Positions 32,316 to 42,234 of a stretch of 52,109 bases of DNA are shown here, piece after piece. Every line of letters begins with the position of its first letter. Position 1 is the first letter of the stretch. This DNA comes from Lachnospiraceae bacterium (GTDB lineage Bacteria; Bacillota; Clostridia; Lachnospirales; Lachnospiraceae): the NCBI GenBank assembly GCA_017617545.1, contig JAFZVZ010000033.1, positions 1 to 52,109 of the forward strand. The letters are read 5' to 3'. The notes beneath the pieces are model-generated. The model saw only the letters and a program-made list of their open reading frames with translations. It was not told the DNA's origin and searched no databases. Made by a program: the position numbers and the translations under genes.

Positions 32316-34370
32316 ATGTTACCTGATCTTGATCTTGACAATGAACGCTACGACGATATCCTCGAGAACGCCAGGAATATGATCGTGAGCACGTACCCGG
32401 GGTGGACGGATTTCAACTACCACGACCCCGGTATTACCATGCTTGAAATGTTCGCCTGGCTCAAGGAGATCCAGCAGTATTATCTGAACCGGATCGGACC
32501 CGAGAATATTGAAAAATACCTGAAGCTGATGGGTATCCGACGTCGCACGAAGAAGCCTTCCAAAACGATGGTGAGCTTCCGGCACGATAACGACATCGTG
32601 ACGGGGCAGGGCACGAAGCTGTACGCCGGCAACATCTGCTTTGAGTCCGACCGAAGGACGTATGTTTCCTCCGCGCAGATCGTCTGCTGCATCTGCAGGC
32701 ACGGTAAGAACGATCACATCGTGGAGGGCGGGGAGCTTTCCTTCGGAGGAAGCCTTCGCATCAATCCGTTTCCGGCGGAGGGCACGGGAGAGTTCCTGAT
32801 CGGGTTTGACAGGCCGCTGCAGAGTGACGAGGATCATCTGATCTATTTCGGGCTGGGAGACCGGGGAACCGTGCCGCGCAATCCGGTGACCGATCCCGAA
32901 AGCTTCATCCCCCTCACGGATATTGCGGCGGAGTACTACAACGGGGCGTCCTGGAAACCGATGGAGTTTGTCGACGGAACAAATGGGTTCCTGAATTCGG
33001 GAAGCATTCAATTCCGGCTCGACTCGGAGCATGCGAGCAGCAAGGTGCTCGGCAGAAAGGCCTACTTTATCCGGTTCCGGCTGGTCGGCGGCGAGTTCGA
33101 TGAACTGCCGACGATCCGGAGCATCAAGTTCAACCTTCTGCCGGTGACGCAGAGAGACACCCTTGCGGAATGCTTTGATTTTCCGGTATCGAACAAGATC
33201 ACGATCCTCAGCGAGCTCTCGGTGACGGGAGTCAGCGATATCTGGTTCCGCGGAAGCGACGGTCTCTTCACAGCGGTGAACAGCTTTGAGAAGAGACTTG
33301 ATCAGGTAACGGGAGCTGTTACGTTTAAAATACCCGGTGTGAAGGACGCGACGTCAATCCGGATCGCCAATCTCTCCGTAGACCATCTTGACAAATTGGA
33401 GGTCGGCTTCGGAACGGGACTTCCGTATCAGGAATACGATCTCGGGGATACGGGTTTAGAGTATGAGACGTTCACTCTCATGACCGAGCTGCCCGCGAGC
33501 GGCGGACGGTATGTGGAGTGGAAGAAGGTGAGGGATTTCTCATCTGCGGGAAGTGACGATTTTGTCTACGTCTTCGACAGCAGCAGAGGCGTCATCCGCT
33601 TCGGCGACTGCGTCAGAGGCATGGCACCCGAGGGACGGATCTTTGTGGTGGGCTGCTCACAGACGCTGGGGGCTGACGGAAACGTGTCAGCCGGCAAGAT
33701 CAACCGGCTCGGAGCCGGCGGCAATGACGAGATCGTCCTGTCCAATCCCTTCCGCTCCGAGGGAGGTTTCGCGGAGGAGACGGACGAGGAGTGCTGTGTG
33801 CGGGCGTTTCGGAAGCTTCGGTCCACGGAGACACTTGTCACCGATGAGGACTGTGAGAACTTTATCTCCAACGTGCAGGGACTCAAGATCGAAAAATGTA
33901 AGGTGATCCGCATGGAGGGCCAGGCCGACAACGTGACTTCGGTGGTCGTGCGGCCGTACTCGCCGGACGGGCGCGGCGTGCCCTGTGAGCGGTACATCAA
34001 GAATATACTTGCAGCGGTGGAACCCCGAAGGCTGTTAGGAACGAAGTTTAGGATCGTGCGGCCCGAGTATTCGGCGGTGACCGTGTTCGCAGATGTGCTT
34101 GTCTCGCGGAGCGCTTCCGACGCGAGGGAGACAGTTCAGCGGACGATCACAGAATTTTTCGGATCGCTGCGCGACTGCTTCGGCGCGAAGATCATTTACA
34201 GCCGGCTGTATGAGCTGATCGACCGGCTCGACTGTGTGCTGAATGTCAACATGCTGACGCTGGAGACCGACGGAAGCGGAGCGAAACACACGCGGGAGGG
34301 AGACCTTCTGCTGTCGCCGAATGTATCGGCGTATCTTGACGAGACCGATCTGATGATCGGGATCGGATGA
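32316..34370 (+). CDS. Baseplate J-like wedge protein 2 (Pvc12-like)
   Basis: A 684-residue second baseplate J protein. N-terminus: LPDLDLDNERYDDILENARN, PGWTDFNYHDPGITMLEMFAW (the HDPG motif of this family). C-terminal half: SSRGVIRFGDCVRGMAPEG, NRLGAGGNDEIVLSNPF, DEECCVRAFRKLRSTETLVT and a CKVIRMEGQADNVTSVVV block. Pairs with the 982-residue wedge protein. GGGAGC precedes the ATG. The short spacer 32239-32315 has no gene. Confidence 0.9.
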   Translation: MLPDLDLDNERYDDILENARNMIVSTYPGWTDFNYHDPGITMLEMFAWLKEIQQYYLNRIGPENIEKYLKLMGIRRRTKKPSKTMVSFRHDNDIVTGQGTKLYAGNICFESDRRTYVSSAQIVCCICRHGKNDHIVEGGELSFGGSLRINPFPAEGTGEFLIGFDRPLQSDEDHLIYFGLGDRGTVPRNPVTDPESFIPLTDIAAEYYNGASWKPMEFVDGTNGFLNSGSIQFRLDSEHASSKVLGRKAYFIRFRLVGGEFDELPTIRSIKFNLLPVTQRDTLAECFDFPVSNKITILSELSVTGVSDIWFRGSDGLFTAVNSFEKRLDQVTGAVTFKIPGVKDATSIRIANLSVDHLDKLEVGFGTGLPYQEYDLGDTGLEYETFTLMTELPASGGRYVEWKKVRDFSSAGSDDFVYVFDSSRGVIRFGDCVRGMAPEGRIFVVGCSQTLGADGNVSAGKINRLGAGGNDEIVLSNPFRSEGGFAEETDEECCVRAFRKLRSTETLVTDEDCENFISNVQGLKIEKCKVIRMEGQADNVTSVVVRPYSPDGRGVPCERYIKNILAAVEPRRLLGTKFRIVRPEYSAVTVFADVLVSRSASDARETVQRTITEFFGSLRDCFGAKIIYSRLYELIDRLDCVLNVNMLTLETDGSGAKHTREGDLLLSPNVSAYLDETDLMIGIG

Positions 34371-34388
34371 CACGAAGGAACATGAAAT

Positions 34389-35552
34389 ATGAGAGAGAAA
34401 CTGAAGTATTTCATAATCAACAAAGCCTACGATTACAACCGCGGCTTTTTTGAGAACATGACCGTGCGCGACAACGAGCTGTGTTTCTCCACGGACAATG
34501 ACTCCGGCGTCGGACGGTTTCTGACGCGGGTGTTCGACTCGGGGGAGCGCGGCATGAACTGGCACCGCCTTGTGATCAACGCGGAGGACTGCGAGCCGGA
34601 GGCGCTGCGGGTTACCGTGTACGCGTGCGACGGAGGCACGGTCCGATACCGGGGAGACACAATGCCGCTTGAGGAGTTTATGGCTCTCGACGGGATACCG
34701 TTGGAGGAGCGGCTGACGGCACTTGAGCCATACGCGGTTAAGAAGGTATCCGGGGTGACCGATGTGCTGCTGCATTACGTCAGCGGGCGGTTCTTCTGGG
34801 CTTACATCGAGTTGTACAGCCCGGGAGGAGGGAGGATCGCGAGGATCAACAACATCCGGATCTATCTTCCCTCGGAATCGTGGATCGATCATTTGCCGGC
34901 GATCTACCGCACCGGAGACGGAGAGACACATTTCCTGGAACGGTACCTCGGCATTTTCCAGACCTTCTACGAGGAACTGGACTACGAGATCGCCAATATC
35001 GCGAACCGGTTCGACCCGGAATGCGCCGAGGCAGAATTCCTGGAATGGCTTGCAAGCTGGCTCAATATCCGGGACACGAAGATCTGGTCCGAGGAGCAGA
35101 TGCGAAAGCTTCTGATGCGGGCGGTCAGCCTGTACCGAAGGCGAGGTACGAAGGAGAGCCTGTCGGAGATGATCGAACTCTATACCGGCGAGAAGCCATT
35201 CATCATCGAGGGCTCCGATGTCGGCGAGCTGGCGGACCGGGCAGAGTTTAAGGATCTGATGTCATCGCTGTACGGTGCCGATCCATCCACCGTGACCGTG
35301 CTTGTTCAGCCGGGACACGACACGGAGGTGATCAAGAGGATAGCGATGGAGATGCTGCCGGTCACGGCGGAATTGAACCTGATCGAACTGGATCCTTACA
35401 TTTCTCTCGGCAAGCACGCATACCTCGGTGTGAACAGCGGTATCGGAGCATTCAAGACAGCGGTGCTTGACGGAAAATCAAGGCTCACGATGACGACACT
35501 CGGAGGAACGGAAGAAAACGGCGAGACAGACGGATCGCCGACGGAATCATAA
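34389..35552 (+). CDS. Phage tail protein I-like baseplate protein
   Basis: A 387-residue protein. The region from ~residue 160 to 310 matches tail protein I of contractile systems: LPAIYRTGDGETHFLERYL, QTFYEELDYEIANIANRFDP, FLEWLASWLNI, LLMRAVSLYRRRGTKESL and YTGEKPFIIE. The N-terminal ~150 residues are a beta-rich eCIS-type extension. It joins the wedge to peripheral baseplate parts. Confidence 0.88.
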   Translation: MREKLKYFIINKAYDYNRGFFENMTVRDNELCFSTDNDSGVGRFLTRVFDSGERGMNWHRLVINAEDCEPEALRVTVYACDGGTVRYRGDTMPLEEFMALDGIPLEERLTALEPYAVKKVSGVTDVLLHYVSGRFFWAYIELYSPGGGRIARINNIRIYLPSESWIDHLPAIYRTGDGETHFLERYLGIFQTFYEELDYEIANIANRFDPECAEAEFLEWLASWLNIRDTKIWSEEQMRKLLMRAVSLYRRRGTKESLSEMIELYTGEKPFIIEGSDVGELADRAEFKDLMSSLYGADPSTVTVLVQPGHDTEVIKRIAMEMLPVTAELNLIELDPYISLGKHAYLGVNSGIGAFKTAVLDGKSRLTMTTLGGTEENGETDGSPTES

Positions 35553-35600
35553 ATCAGAAACACTACGAAGGAGGAACGCCCAAGCGGCGGAAGCGGGACA

Positions 35601-37310
35601 ATGAAAAATACTCAGCTCTATCCCTTTGAAAGGACCAAGTACTACTACGGAATGCTCTTGAACGTTGATGATTTCAATGCGGAGCAGAGATACATGAATG
35701 ATAAGCGCAGGCTGGTCAACCGCCTCATCCACGGGATGGGTGTCGTGTGTGGTCTGAATGTCGTCCGGCTGGACGACAGCACGATCTCGGTCGAAAGCGG
35801 CATGGCCCTCGACAATACGGGCCGGGAGATCGTGGTCGATGTGCCGGTGACGAAGAAGCTCTCCATGATCAACGGGTATGAATCCGCGATGAACAGCGGA
35901 AGCAATGCCTACGTTTATCTCTGCCTGGAATACAGCGAAGGAGAGCGAGGAGCATCCTACAGCATTGCGGATGGCGACGGCAAGGCGCCGAACGGCAAGA
36001 TCCGTGAGAATTTCAACCTCTATCTCACCTCCTCGGAGCCCGATGACAGCATCGATCAGGTGCGTGATTTCAGCGAGCAGACCGTGACAGTGTTCAGCAA
36101 TGATCAGCTCTGCATCCGCCACATCACGCCGCGGTATGTCAACCCGATGATGCCGGTGGAGCTTCGGGTGGAGATTGAGACGTTTACCAAGCAGTTTGCA
36201 GCATTTTCCTATGATGTCCAGCTCGTCTGCATGAACAACGAGGAGGACGAGAGCTCTGTGCTCACCGTCAAGTTCAACGAATCGCTCTTCGACAAGAGCG
36301 GCCGCTACACGCTTGTTTACAAGCTTCGGGCGACCAACGTAACCGACACGACCGGAACGATCAAGGTTGACCCGTCCACCTTTACGCTCGCCTTCGACAA
36401 GGTTCCCGCGACCGGAACGATAGCGGGAAGTTCCTCTGTCTCGATCATTTCGGAAGGCGTTGAGGATGCGGCAATCCGCGCATGCTATGAGCGCGACATG
36501 GATACGCTTCTTCGCAGCACTATGGGACACCGGCTGTATCTCGCCAGGATCAATCTCGTGAACGCGGGTGACACGGCGATCATCGAGGATGTCCTGAACG
36601 TTCCGTTCCGGCAGTATGTGGCGGGAAGCGTGATGCTGAGCGCCATGCATCGGATGCATCGCTTCACCGGCGGCAGCGCGGAGGGTAAGCCCGCGGAGAG
36701 CGGAAACGCCGTGATCCCGAGAGCTTCGGACAAGGATGTTGCGAGCGGTATCTGCAGGATCGACCTGAGCTCCGGCAGCCTCAAGAACAAGGTGTTCTTC
36801 TCGGAGGAGATCACGCACGGTCTCGGTCTCGGCAGTGTCACGATCCAGCTCGGCATCATTACGTCTGACAAGAAGACGGTCTACGGGGATCCGAAGATCT
36901 TCAAGGAGGATTGCCCGCAGCTTGTTCTCGGCGCTAAGACGGATCCCTCGAGAGGAAGCTTTGTCATCGGTGCGATGACGATCGCGACCGTGCTCGACGA
37001 TTATGTCGACGTCAAATGGACGGCGATCCGCGATGCGGACGAGACCGTCAGCGAGAAGAACAACATGAAGATCATGATCAAGCCGAATTCGCTGATCATC
37101 AAGCCGAAGGAAAACCGGTACCTCGAGGCGGTCTGCGTCAACATGACCAACAAGACGGTGCGCTGGTCAGTCGTTCCCGAGACGGGCGGCAGCATCGACC
37201 AGAACGGCCTTTACACGGCGCCGGCGTCCGAAGGTGTCTACGAGGTTGTAGCCCAGAGCGCGGCGTACCCTGAGGTCAAGGCTTCCATCATGGTTGTCGT
37301 GCGTGATTGA
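35601..37310 (+). CDS. Conserved eCIS baseplate-associated protein with Ig-like end
   Basis: A 569-residue protein of a family that I know only as an unnamed member of eCIS loci, recognised by its N-terminus: ERTKYYYGMLLNVDDFNAEQ, YMNDKRRLVNRLIHGMGVVCGL. The next ~430 residues are beta-rich with no clear domain. The last ~90 residues look like a bacterial Ig-like fold (IIKPKENRYLEAVC, VRWSVVPETGGSIDQNGLYTAP). No receptor-binding fibre gene is present in the window, so this or its Ig-like tail could be surface exposed; that is a guess. Confidence 0.65.
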   Translation: MKNTQLYPFERTKYYYGMLLNVDDFNAEQRYMNDKRRLVNRLIHGMGVVCGLNVVRLDDSTISVESGMALDNTGREIVVDVPVTKKLSMINGYESAMNSGSNAYVYLCLEYSEGERGASYSIADGDGKAPNGKIRENFNLYLTSSEPDDSIDQVRDFSEQTVTVFSNDQLCIRHITPRYVNPMMPVELRVEIETFTKQFAAFSYDVQLVCMNNEEDESSVLTVKFNESLFDKSGRYTLVYKLRATNVTDTTGTIKVDPSTFTLAFDKVPATGTIAGSSSVSIISEGVEDAAIRACYERDMDTLLRSTMGHRLYLARINLVNAGDTAIIEDVLNVPFRQYVAGSVMLSAMHRMHRFTGGSAEGKPAESGNAVIPRASDKDVASGICRIDLSSGSLKNKVFFSEEITHGLGLGSVTIQLGIITSDKKTVYGDPKIFKEDCPQLVLGAKTDPSRGSFVIGAMTIATVLDDYVDVKWTAIRDADETVSEKNNMKIMIKPNSLIIKPKENRYLEAVCVNMTNKTVRWSVVPETGGSIDQNGLYTAPASEGVYEVVAQSAAYPEVKASIMVVVRD

Positions 37311-37389
37311 CGGAACTTACGAAGATTATGCGGCGGGGCGGTAATTACCCGGCCGCAGGGAATAAACGAGGGAAGGAGGATTTGCCGGT

Positions 37390-38238
37390 ATGGTCAGTAC
37401 CTTTGAGCACGATTATCCCATCACGGGTGTCAGGGAAACCAATGAGGTGTATGACAGCTACCTTTGCCGTAATGTTGCCGGAGGAGGTCTCTGCAGCATC
37501 CTGTGTATACATGACAGAAGCTGTTTCCCGTCGCTTGTCGGTTGGCTGACGGAGGTGGTGGATCCCCGGGCGTTCACGGATTTTATCGAATATTTCAACT
37601 TCAACGACGATCTGTGCATCGTCATGAAATACAAACAGGGGCTTTCTCTGGAGAAGAAGCTCGCGACGGAGGCATTAACTCTTGCGGAGCGGCTGGAGCT
37701 CGGACGGAAAATTCTGGAACGGGCGGTGCTCCAGGAGATCCCCGAGTACTTCCTCGACAAATGCTTCTCCCCGGATTGCATCATGGTCGAGCCGGATCTG
37801 ACGGTCAGCTTCAACTATCCGATCGAGGATATCATGGGTGACCGGCAGTGCTCGGTGAAGGACAACATCGAGAGGGTAATGCGGCTGCTGTTTGACAGAG
37901 AGCTGCAGCGCAAGGTTCCGACGGTTCTCATTGAGTTCATCGACCGCCTTCCCGAGTTGACCGAGGGGAGCATCATCGATCTGTACAGCGAGTATTACGC
38001 GCTGTGCATGGCGCTGGAGGGCTACGGCACGGATTCGGAGCTGCCGAGGACGTTCAGCTTCCGGTTCTGGGAAGGCTTCAAAAAGGTGTTCGGGAAGGTC
38101 AAGACGGTGTTTATCGTCCTGCTGGTTCTGGTTGCCTTTGCGTATCTGTTTTATACAATGTTCGACCCGGGCAAGAGCAAGGTGAAGGACCCGCAGTTTG
38201 ACCGGATCGGTACCGTTCAGATTGATAAGAATAGGTGA
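37390..38238 (+). CDS. Membrane-anchored pseudokinase-like protein in the CIS locus
   Basis: A 282-residue protein. Residues ~10-215 follow the Ser/Thr kinase layout: an N-lobe-like start, a hinge-like DDLCIVMKYKQGLSLEKKL near residue 78, an alpha-E-like helix, then FSPDCIMVEPDLTVSFNY near residue 125, which aligns with HRDLKPENIMV...DFG. The catalytic Asp and Asn are Cys, and DFG is replaced (NYP), so it should be inactive. One membrane segment lies at ~236-258 with a short tail outside. The layout (cytoplasmic kinase fold plus C-terminal membrane helix) recalls T6SS PpkA. AAGGAGG precedes the ATG. The MORN gene starts seven bases after its stop. Confidence 0.65.
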   Translation: MVSTFEHDYPITGVRETNEVYDSYLCRNVAGGGLCSILCIHDRSCFPSLVGWLTEVVDPRAFTDFIEYFNFNDDLCIVMKYKQGLSLEKKLATEALTLAERLELGRKILERAVLQEIPEYFLDKCFSPDCIMVEPDLTVSFNYPIEDIMGDRQCSVKDNIERVMRLLFDRELQRKVPTVLIEFIDRLPELTEGSIIDLYSEYYALCMALEGYGTDSELPRTFSFRFWEGFKKVFGKVKTVFIVLLVLVAFAYLFYTMFDPGKSKVKDPQFDRIGTVQIDKNR

Positions 38239-38245
38239 TGTGAAG

Positions 38246-40429
38246 ATGAATTTTGATCTGCTGTCAGCATTCAAGCTGTTCTTTAAAAAATTTCAGCGTA
38301 TCTTCGTTACACCCGTAACGCTTGCATTCCGCGGGCTTCTTCGGAAAATGAACCCGCAGAATATCGCGGGCAAGGTTGCCGGAGATGTCAAGGACGGCGT
38401 CAAGGGCATTACCAAGAAGCCGAATGACATCAAGCAGTACGCGGTGATCGGAGACCGGTATGTCGCGAAGAAGCTGCTCGCTCTGCTGATCATCGTTCTG
38501 ATCGCCATAGTGGTCTGTTTCATTAAGTTCGTGAACCCGTGGCTGGTGAGTAAGTATTTTACGAAGTCCATGTGGATCAACAGCGCAGAATGTGCCGGAT
38601 ACTCCGGCAAGGTCCGGTTGTATGACAACATCGACCACGATGTGCTCCTCTTTGAGGGAAGACTCAACGAGGGCAAGGTTGACGGAGAGGGAACGCTGTA
38701 TGACGCGTACGGCCATCTCGTGTACAGCGGAGAGTTTGTCTCGGGCGAGTACTCGGGCAACGGCAAGCTCTATTTCCTCGACGGATCGCTGCAGTACGAG
38801 GGCGGTTTTTCCTCCAACCTTCGGGAAGGAACGGGAACGGAATACTTCCAAAACGGCGGGATCAGCTATGTCGGAGGATATTCGGCCGGGCTGTATTCCG
38901 AGAGCGGCAAGCTGTATGACCGGGGAACCGGACGGCTTCTGTACGAGGGAGGCTTTTCCAACGGGCTGTATAACGGCAACGGCACACTGTACGATCCCGC
39001 CACCCAGAGGATCGTGTACAGCGGAGGGTTTGTGAACGGTGTGATCGACGGAAAAGGAACGCTGTATGACAACGGAAATATCCTGTATGAGGGAGAATTT
39101 TCCGAGGCAATATATAACGGCGAAGGCAAGCTTTATGTCGACGGAAAATTAAGAAAAGAAGGCACATTCAACAACGGTGTCCTGAACGGAAGCGGCAAGC
39201 AGTACGACGCGAACTACCTGATGTACGAGGGCGAGTTCACGAACGACCAGTACAACGGCAAGGGCAGGGAGTACAAGTCCGGCAAGTTGTACTACGACGG
39301 GGATTTCGCCATGGGCGTGCGGCAGGGCCAGGGCACGTTCTACAACAGCGATGGCGTCGTGATCGGCAGCGGTACCGTCAGCGGCGGAACCGTGATCACG
39401 GGAACAGTGACCACCTACGCAAGCACGGGGAAACCGCTCTATGTCGGGGAGGTTGTGGACAGCGTATACAACGGCGCCGGCAAGCTTTATGACGAGAGTA
39501 CGGGCGAGCTGATCTACGACGGAAACTTCAAGGACGGCGTGTACGACGGCGCCGGCAAGCTCAGAAAGAACGGCGTTCTCGTCTACGACGGCGAGTTCAC
39601 CGACGGTGTGTACAACGGCAACGGTAAGCTTTACGAGAACGGTAAGCTCCGTTACGACGGCGGCTTTGACATGGGAAAATACACGTCCGGCACGCTCTAT
39701 AATGACAACGGTGACGTCGTGGCAAGCGGTGAGATCGGCGGCGACGGTGAGGTCAAGGATGGCGAGACACGTATCCTGGACGGCAAGGGAAGGCTCGTCT
39801 ATGACGGCGAGGTCAAGGGCGGCGTCTACAACGGCAGCGGCAAGCTCTATGACCCGAGTTCGGGGAACCTGATCTACGACGGCGAGTTCAAGGACGGAAA
39901 ATACGACGGACAGGGCCTTTTGTACGAGCAGGGGGTTCTCAAGTTCGAGGGAACGTTCCGCGGAGGCAAGAAGGTCGGAACCGGAACCTATTACGACAAG
40001 GACGGCACGGTTTCCGCGAGCGGAACACTCGACGGAAACGGCAACGTGGTCACCGGAACGGTCGTGATCAAGGAGAACGGCAAGGTGAAGTACTCCGGCG
40101 AGATCCGCGATGGCAAGTATGACGGTACCGGCAAGCTGTACGACAAGAACGGCAACCTCGTGTACGAGGGCCAGTTCTCCTTCGGTTCCTACAACGGAAG
40201 CGGAAGGATCTTCAACAGCAAGGGCACGGTCATCTACGACGGCGGCTTCTACATGGGCAAGTACGACAACTACGGAAGAGAATTTTACGATAACGGCAAA
40301 CTCAAATATATCGGCGAGTTCCGTCTGGGCGAATACTACGGCAAGGGCGTGTTGTACGACAAGGATGGCAACGTAATATCTGACACGACTGTTGAGAAGA
40401 CCGACAGCGGCGCGGAAGGCGGAAACTAA
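38246..40429 (+). CDS. Membrane-anchored 24-repeat MORN protein
   Basis: A 727-residue protein. Residues 1-~74 are basic and cytoplasmic by the positive-inside rule, a membrane segment lies at ~75-100, and from about residue 125 to the end there are some 24 MORN-type repeats of 22-25 residues: [VIL]-Y-[DES]-G-[EG]-F-x2-G-x-Y-x-G-x-G-x-L-Y-D-x-x-G. Two repeats are degenerate (near residues 390 and 500). The repeat array would lie outside the membrane. MORN arrays bind lipids or proteins. ATG at 38246 is chosen because the upstream frame overlaps the pseudokinase gene. A role in tethering or docking the injection particle at the membrane is inferred. Confidence 0.82.
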   Translation: MNFDLLSAFKLFFKKFQRIFVTPVTLAFRGLLRKMNPQNIAGKVAGDVKDGVKGITKKPNDIKQYAVIGDRYVAKKLLALLIIVLIAIVVCFIKFVNPWLVSKYFTKSMWINSAECAGYSGKVRLYDNIDHDVLLFEGRLNEGKVDGEGTLYDAYGHLVYSGEFVSGEYSGNGKLYFLDGSLQYEGGFSSNLREGTGTEYFQNGGISYVGGYSAGLYSESGKLYDRGTGRLLYEGGFSNGLYNGNGTLYDPATQRIVYSGGFVNGVIDGKGTLYDNGNILYEGEFSEAIYNGEGKLYVDGKLRKEGTFNNGVLNGSGKQYDANYLMYEGEFTNDQYNGKGREYKSGKLYYDGDFAMGVRQGQGTFYNSDGVVIGSGTVSGGTVITGTVTTYASTGKPLYVGEVVDSVYNGAGKLYDESTGELIYDGNFKDGVYDGAGKLRKNGVLVYDGEFTDGVYNGNGKLYENGKLRYDGGFDMGKYTSGTLYNDNGDVVASGEIGGDGEVKDGETRILDGKGRLVYDGEVKGGVYNGSGKLYDPSSGNLIYDGEFKDGKYDGQGLLYEQGVLKFEGTFRGGKKVGTGTYYDKDGTVSASGTLDGNGNVVTGTVVIKENGKVKYSGEIRDGKYDGTGKLYDKNGNLVYEGQFSFGSYNGSGRIFNSKGTVIYDGGFYMGKYDNYGREFYDNGKLKYIGEFRLGEYYGKGVLYDKDGNVISDTTVEKTDSGAEGGN

Positions 40430-40448
40430 ACACGGAAGGACAGAAACT

Positions 40449-41021
40449 ATGCCAAACTACAATATTGTTTCGGAAACGGGAGAGGCTCTGGTGAAACTGC
40501 TTCGCGAGGGAATGGTGCCGGACATCATTCCGAACAGCGAGGGCATCGGCGTGTGCCATCCCTCCGACCGGGGGGACGTCAGTCTCGGCATTTGCCTGTA
40601 TGACATACGGCGCAACACCGACATCATCCAGACGGACAGGATTGCTGTGGGAACGGACAAGTTGAAGAGCCCGTCCTCATACGTTGATCTCTATTTCATG
40701 ATCACAGCGTACTCTTCCAGCGATATCAAGTTCCGAATGCTTGAGGAGTCGAAGATCATCGGAAGAGCGATCCAACTGCTTGAGGGCACGCCGATTTTGA
40801 AAGGCGATGTCTTCGGCAAACCGTTCAGCGATCTGACGCATGCCCCGAAGATTGAGATGCTCGACCTCGAGACCGAGGAGAAGCACCGCATCTGGAACAG
40901 CACGGAGCATCCTTACAAGCTTTCGGTATTTTACAAGGTCTACCCGATCGAGATCGAGTCCGAGAAGATCACGAGCATCACGAGAGTTGTCGAGACCGAT
41001 ATCACGGTCGGCCAGAAGTAG
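40449..41021 (+). CDS. DUF4255 (Pvc16-like) cap protein
   Basis: A 190-residue protein of the DUF4255 family, a marker of eCIS: SETGEALVKLLREGM, an LGICLYDIRRN strand, a SSYVDLYFMITAYSS core, LLEGTPILKG and a final HPYKLSVFYKVYPIEI. In PVC-like particles it terminates the tail at the end far from the baseplate. AAGGA precedes the ATG at 40449. Confidence 0.88.
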   Translation: MPNYNIVSETGEALVKLLREGMVPDIIPNSEGIGVCHPSDRGDVSLGICLYDIRRNTDIIQTDRIAVGTDKLKSPSSYVDLYFMITAYSSSDIKFRMLEESKIIGRAIQLLEGTPILKGDVFGKPFSDLTHAPKIEMLDLETEEKHRIWNSTEHPYKLSVFYKVYPIEIESEKITSITRVVETDITVGQK

Positions 41022-41058
41022 GTCGAAGCGCCGCCGATGCACATGGAAAGGAAGAGTT

Positions 41059-41811
41059 ATGGAGGAACATTTCAACATATCGAACAGGGTACGGCTTCGG
41101 ACAAGCATTGCTGTGCTCCTGCTCGACGACCTCACCGGCCTGCCGATCATCGGCAGCAACGCGAGGGCGTGGATCGAGGGACAGAAACCGCCGGTCAAGA
41201 AAAATGACGGCTGGAATGCTTTTCTGGAACTGCCCCCGGGAACGTACAACGTGACTGCGGAGGGTGGAACGTACGAGCGAAAGACGGTGCAGGTCACGGT
41301 GGATAAGCCGTTTGACACGGTTCTGCTGCGGCTCAGCCCGAACAGGCTCTACCGTGCACCGTACGACTGCATCCGCGTGGAGGGACACACGGAACCGAAC
41401 ACGGAGGTCACGGTCTATCCGCAGGGACGCCAGACGGTGTTTAAACTGCAGCGGGACTGTGCGAAGAAGGATACGACGCTTGCTGTGTACAGCAGCACGA
41501 ACACTTCTCTGCAGGGGCGGCTGTTGAAGCTTAGCTCCCCTGACGGCACGGGAGAGACGGTGCGGATCGACAAGGTCTCCGAGGATAAGCCGGGGGAATA
41601 TGTGTTGGAGACACCGGTGAAAAATGCTTATCCGAAGATCGGTACGGTGCTTGTTCCCGCCACGCAGACACGATCCGATGAGAACGGTGATTTCTTCGCG
41701 CTTGTCAAGACCGGGTCCGGCGATACGGAGGTGGTCGTTGAGGTCGCGGGAAGCGGGAAGAGGAAAACCTTTGAGCGAGGGGAAGGAAATACGATAACCG
41801 TAGCGTTATAA
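41059..41811 (+). CDS. Secondary beta-domain CIS protein (carboxypeptidase-regulatory-like folds)
   Basis: A 250-residue protein, all-beta. Residues ~15-95 look like a carboxypeptidase-regulatory/transthyretin-like fold (AVLLLDDLTGLPIIGS, GWNAFLELPPGTYNVTAEGG, VDKPFDTVLLRLSP). Residues ~100-250 hold one or two more beta domains. Proteins of this kind stand next to DUF4255 genes in some CIS loci. No membrane segment or signal is seen. Exact role unknown; a structural accessory is likely. Confidence 0.55.
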   Translation: MEEHFNISNRVRLRTSIAVLLLDDLTGLPIIGSNARAWIEGQKPPVKKNDGWNAFLELPPGTYNVTAEGGTYERKTVQVTVDKPFDTVLLRLSPNRLYRAPYDCIRVEGHTEPNTEVTVYPQGRQTVFKLQRDCAKKDTTLAVYSSTNTSLQGRLLKLSSPDGTGETVRIDKVSEDKPGEYVLETPVKNAYPKIGTVLVPATQTRSDENGDFFALVKTGSGDTEVVVEVAGSGKRKTFERGEGNTITVAL

Positions 41812-41832
41812 CGCAGATAAGGAGCGAGGAAT

Positions 41833-42219
41833 ATGGGATTTGCAGTATGTGGAGGAGCTCAGCTGATGTGCTCGTTCGGGATGGCGCCGTCGGCGCTTAA
41901 TGTGCTCCCGCAGAACAAGACACTGACAAGCGCACCGCTTGCGAACATTATGGACAACAAGCCGATGGTCAACATCATGCCGTTCGGCATGTGTACCTGC
42001 CCGTCGAACCCGACGGTGGCAGCGGCGACCGCGGCCGCGCTCGGGGTGTTGACGCCGATGCCCTGCATCCCGGCGACGGCGGCACCGTGGGCACCGGGGT
42101 GTCCGACCGTTCTGATCGCGGGTAATCCGGCGCTGAACAACACAAGCAAGCTGATGTGTTCCTACGGCGGAGTCATCCAGGTAACCAACCCGATGGCTAA
42201 TACAATACAGATCCCCTGA
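41833..42219 (+). CDS. PAAR-like DUF4280 spike-tip protein
   Basis: A 128-residue protein of the DUF4280 family, which replaces PAAR in many injection systems: FAVCGGAQLMCSFGMAPS, NIMDNKPMVNIMPFGMC, CPSNPTVAAATAAALG, PCIPATAAPWAPG and a final TSKLMCSYGGVIQV. The paired Cys and short Gly/Pro loops suit a metal-pinned tip on the gp5-like spike encoded at 28014-28784. The short spacer before the next gene holds a GGGAGGAG site. Confidence 0.9.
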   Translation: MGFAVCGGAQLMCSFGMAPSALNVLPQNKTLTSAPLANIMDNKPMVNIMPFGMCTCPSNPTVAAATAAALGVLTPMPCIPATAAPWAPGCPTVLIAGNPALNNTSKLMCSYGGVIQVTNPMANTIQIP

Positions 42220-42234
42220 CGGGAGGAGTAAACG

